DNA from: Pseudomonadota bacterium
GTDB taxonomy: Bacteria > Pseudomonadota > Gammaproteobacteria > JAKAQQ01
Assembly (NCBI GenBank): GCA_021828425.1
Contig: JAKARN010000106.1
Span: 1 to 5,789, forward strand
Length of the DNA: 5,789 bases
Reading direction: 5' to 3'
The notes beneath the pieces are model-generated. The model did no database searches and was not told where the DNA came from. It saw only the letters and a list, made by a program, of their open reading frames with translations. Below are positions 5,459 through 5,789 of the stretch, in pieces (the first letter of the stretch is position 1; each line of letters starts with the position of its first letter). Made by a program: the position numbers and the translations under genes.

Positions 5459-5789
5459 TAAGCTTGAGGATTCCCCCTCCGCCTCCGCCGGGTCCAGCCC
5501 AAGAGACCCATCAACCCGGCAAGAATCCCCAGCCCCAGGGGCGAAAACCCGCCCCCCCCGCCTCCACTCGACGGGGGCGGCGGCGCAGTCGCCGTCACCG
5601 CCACCGTTTCCGTCACCGTATCCCCAAAGGCATCCTCCGCCGTGACCGTCACATGGGATGTCCCCGCCGTGCTCCCCGTGACCAGCTTGAGCGTGCAGCC
5701 CAAGTTGGCCTCCGTCGTCCCGCAGCCGGAAGAGACCGTCACCCCCGAGGCCGGAAGCACCGCCAGATTGCTGCTGGCCAAAGTCAGCG
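5458..5789 (-). CDS. Large exported repeat protein, C-terminal end (partial)
   Basis: Only the last 109 codons are in the window; the frame stays open to the right edge with no credible start, so the gene continues beyond. The first ~65 residues form a Thr/Val/Ser-rich beta-sandwich-like repeat (SSNLAVLPASGVTVSSGCG through TVTETVAVTATA). Its two Cys could pair, and it resembles the last copy of the Ig-like/cadherin-like repeats of long secreted proteins. Then come a PPPPSS linker, six Gly, a hydrophobic helix (FSPLGLGILAGLMGLLGW) and a basic end with five Arg. Gly-rich stretch, helix and Arg cluster is the layout of GlyGly-CTERM sorting signals, which are cut by rhombosortase for surface release in Gram-negative bacteria. 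A plain C-terminal anchor is the alternative. No rhombosortase is in the window. Function of the protein as a whole is unknown. Confidence 0.8.
   Translation of the reverse strand, partial: LTLASSNLAVLPASGVTVSSGCGTTEANLGCTLKLVTGSTAGTSHVTVTAEDAFGDTVTETVAVTATAPPPPSSGGGGGGFSPLGLGILAGLMGLLGWTRRRRRGNPQA

Noticed and set aside
1..5789. CRISPR array, tRNA/rRNA gene or intact insertion sequence
   Set aside because: I found no regularly repeated units with spacers, no cloverleaf or rRNA motif, and no transposase.

Overview
This is a G+C-rich bacterial window (about two thirds G+C by eye) with five protein-coding genes and no RNA gene, CRISPR array or intact mobile element that I can support. An intact hemL (glutamate-1-semialdehyde aminomutase) points to the C5 route of heme synthesis. 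Together with a DedA/LssY-type membrane protein and a secreted protein ending in a GlyGly-CTERM-like tail, this suggests a gammaproteobacterium or close relative. That placement is inference; no marker gene fixes the taxon.

Layout. Bases 1-139 are non-coding and rich in small inverted repeats, including a perfect 7-bp palindrome and a G+C hairpin. Bases 140-3400 on the minus strand hold a two-gene unit: hemL (2120-3400), followed with zero spacing (TGA|ATG, same frame) by a 659-residue DedA-PAP2like-LssY_C protein (140-2119). Its middle domain has the shape of a PAP2 phosphatase but lacks the catalytic residues. Bases 3401-3480 separate this unit from a divergent plus-strand pair and contain the hemL Shine-Dalgarno site and a single A+T-rich island that probably carries the promoters.

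On the plus strand, 3481-4434 is an ABC ATPase and 4431-5255 its ABC-2 type permease, joined by an ATGA overlap. They form a complete exporter of unknown substrate. Bases 5256-5457 are non-coding, with lower G+C and spaced TGGCA/TGCCA motifs, and end in nested inverted repeats. From 5458 to the window edge lies the 3' end of a minus-strand gene for a large exported repeat protein with a Gly-rich linker, hydrophobic helix and Arg5 tail.

The genes look like ordinary chromosomal content: a heme-pathway enzyme coupled to a lipid-type membrane protein, a divergent exporter, and a convergent secreted protein. I found no clear novel multi-gene system. The points most worth checking are the pseudo-PAP2 domain, the in-frame hemL stop/start junction, the C10 tract in hemL, the sorting tail, and the structured intergenic DNA at each end.
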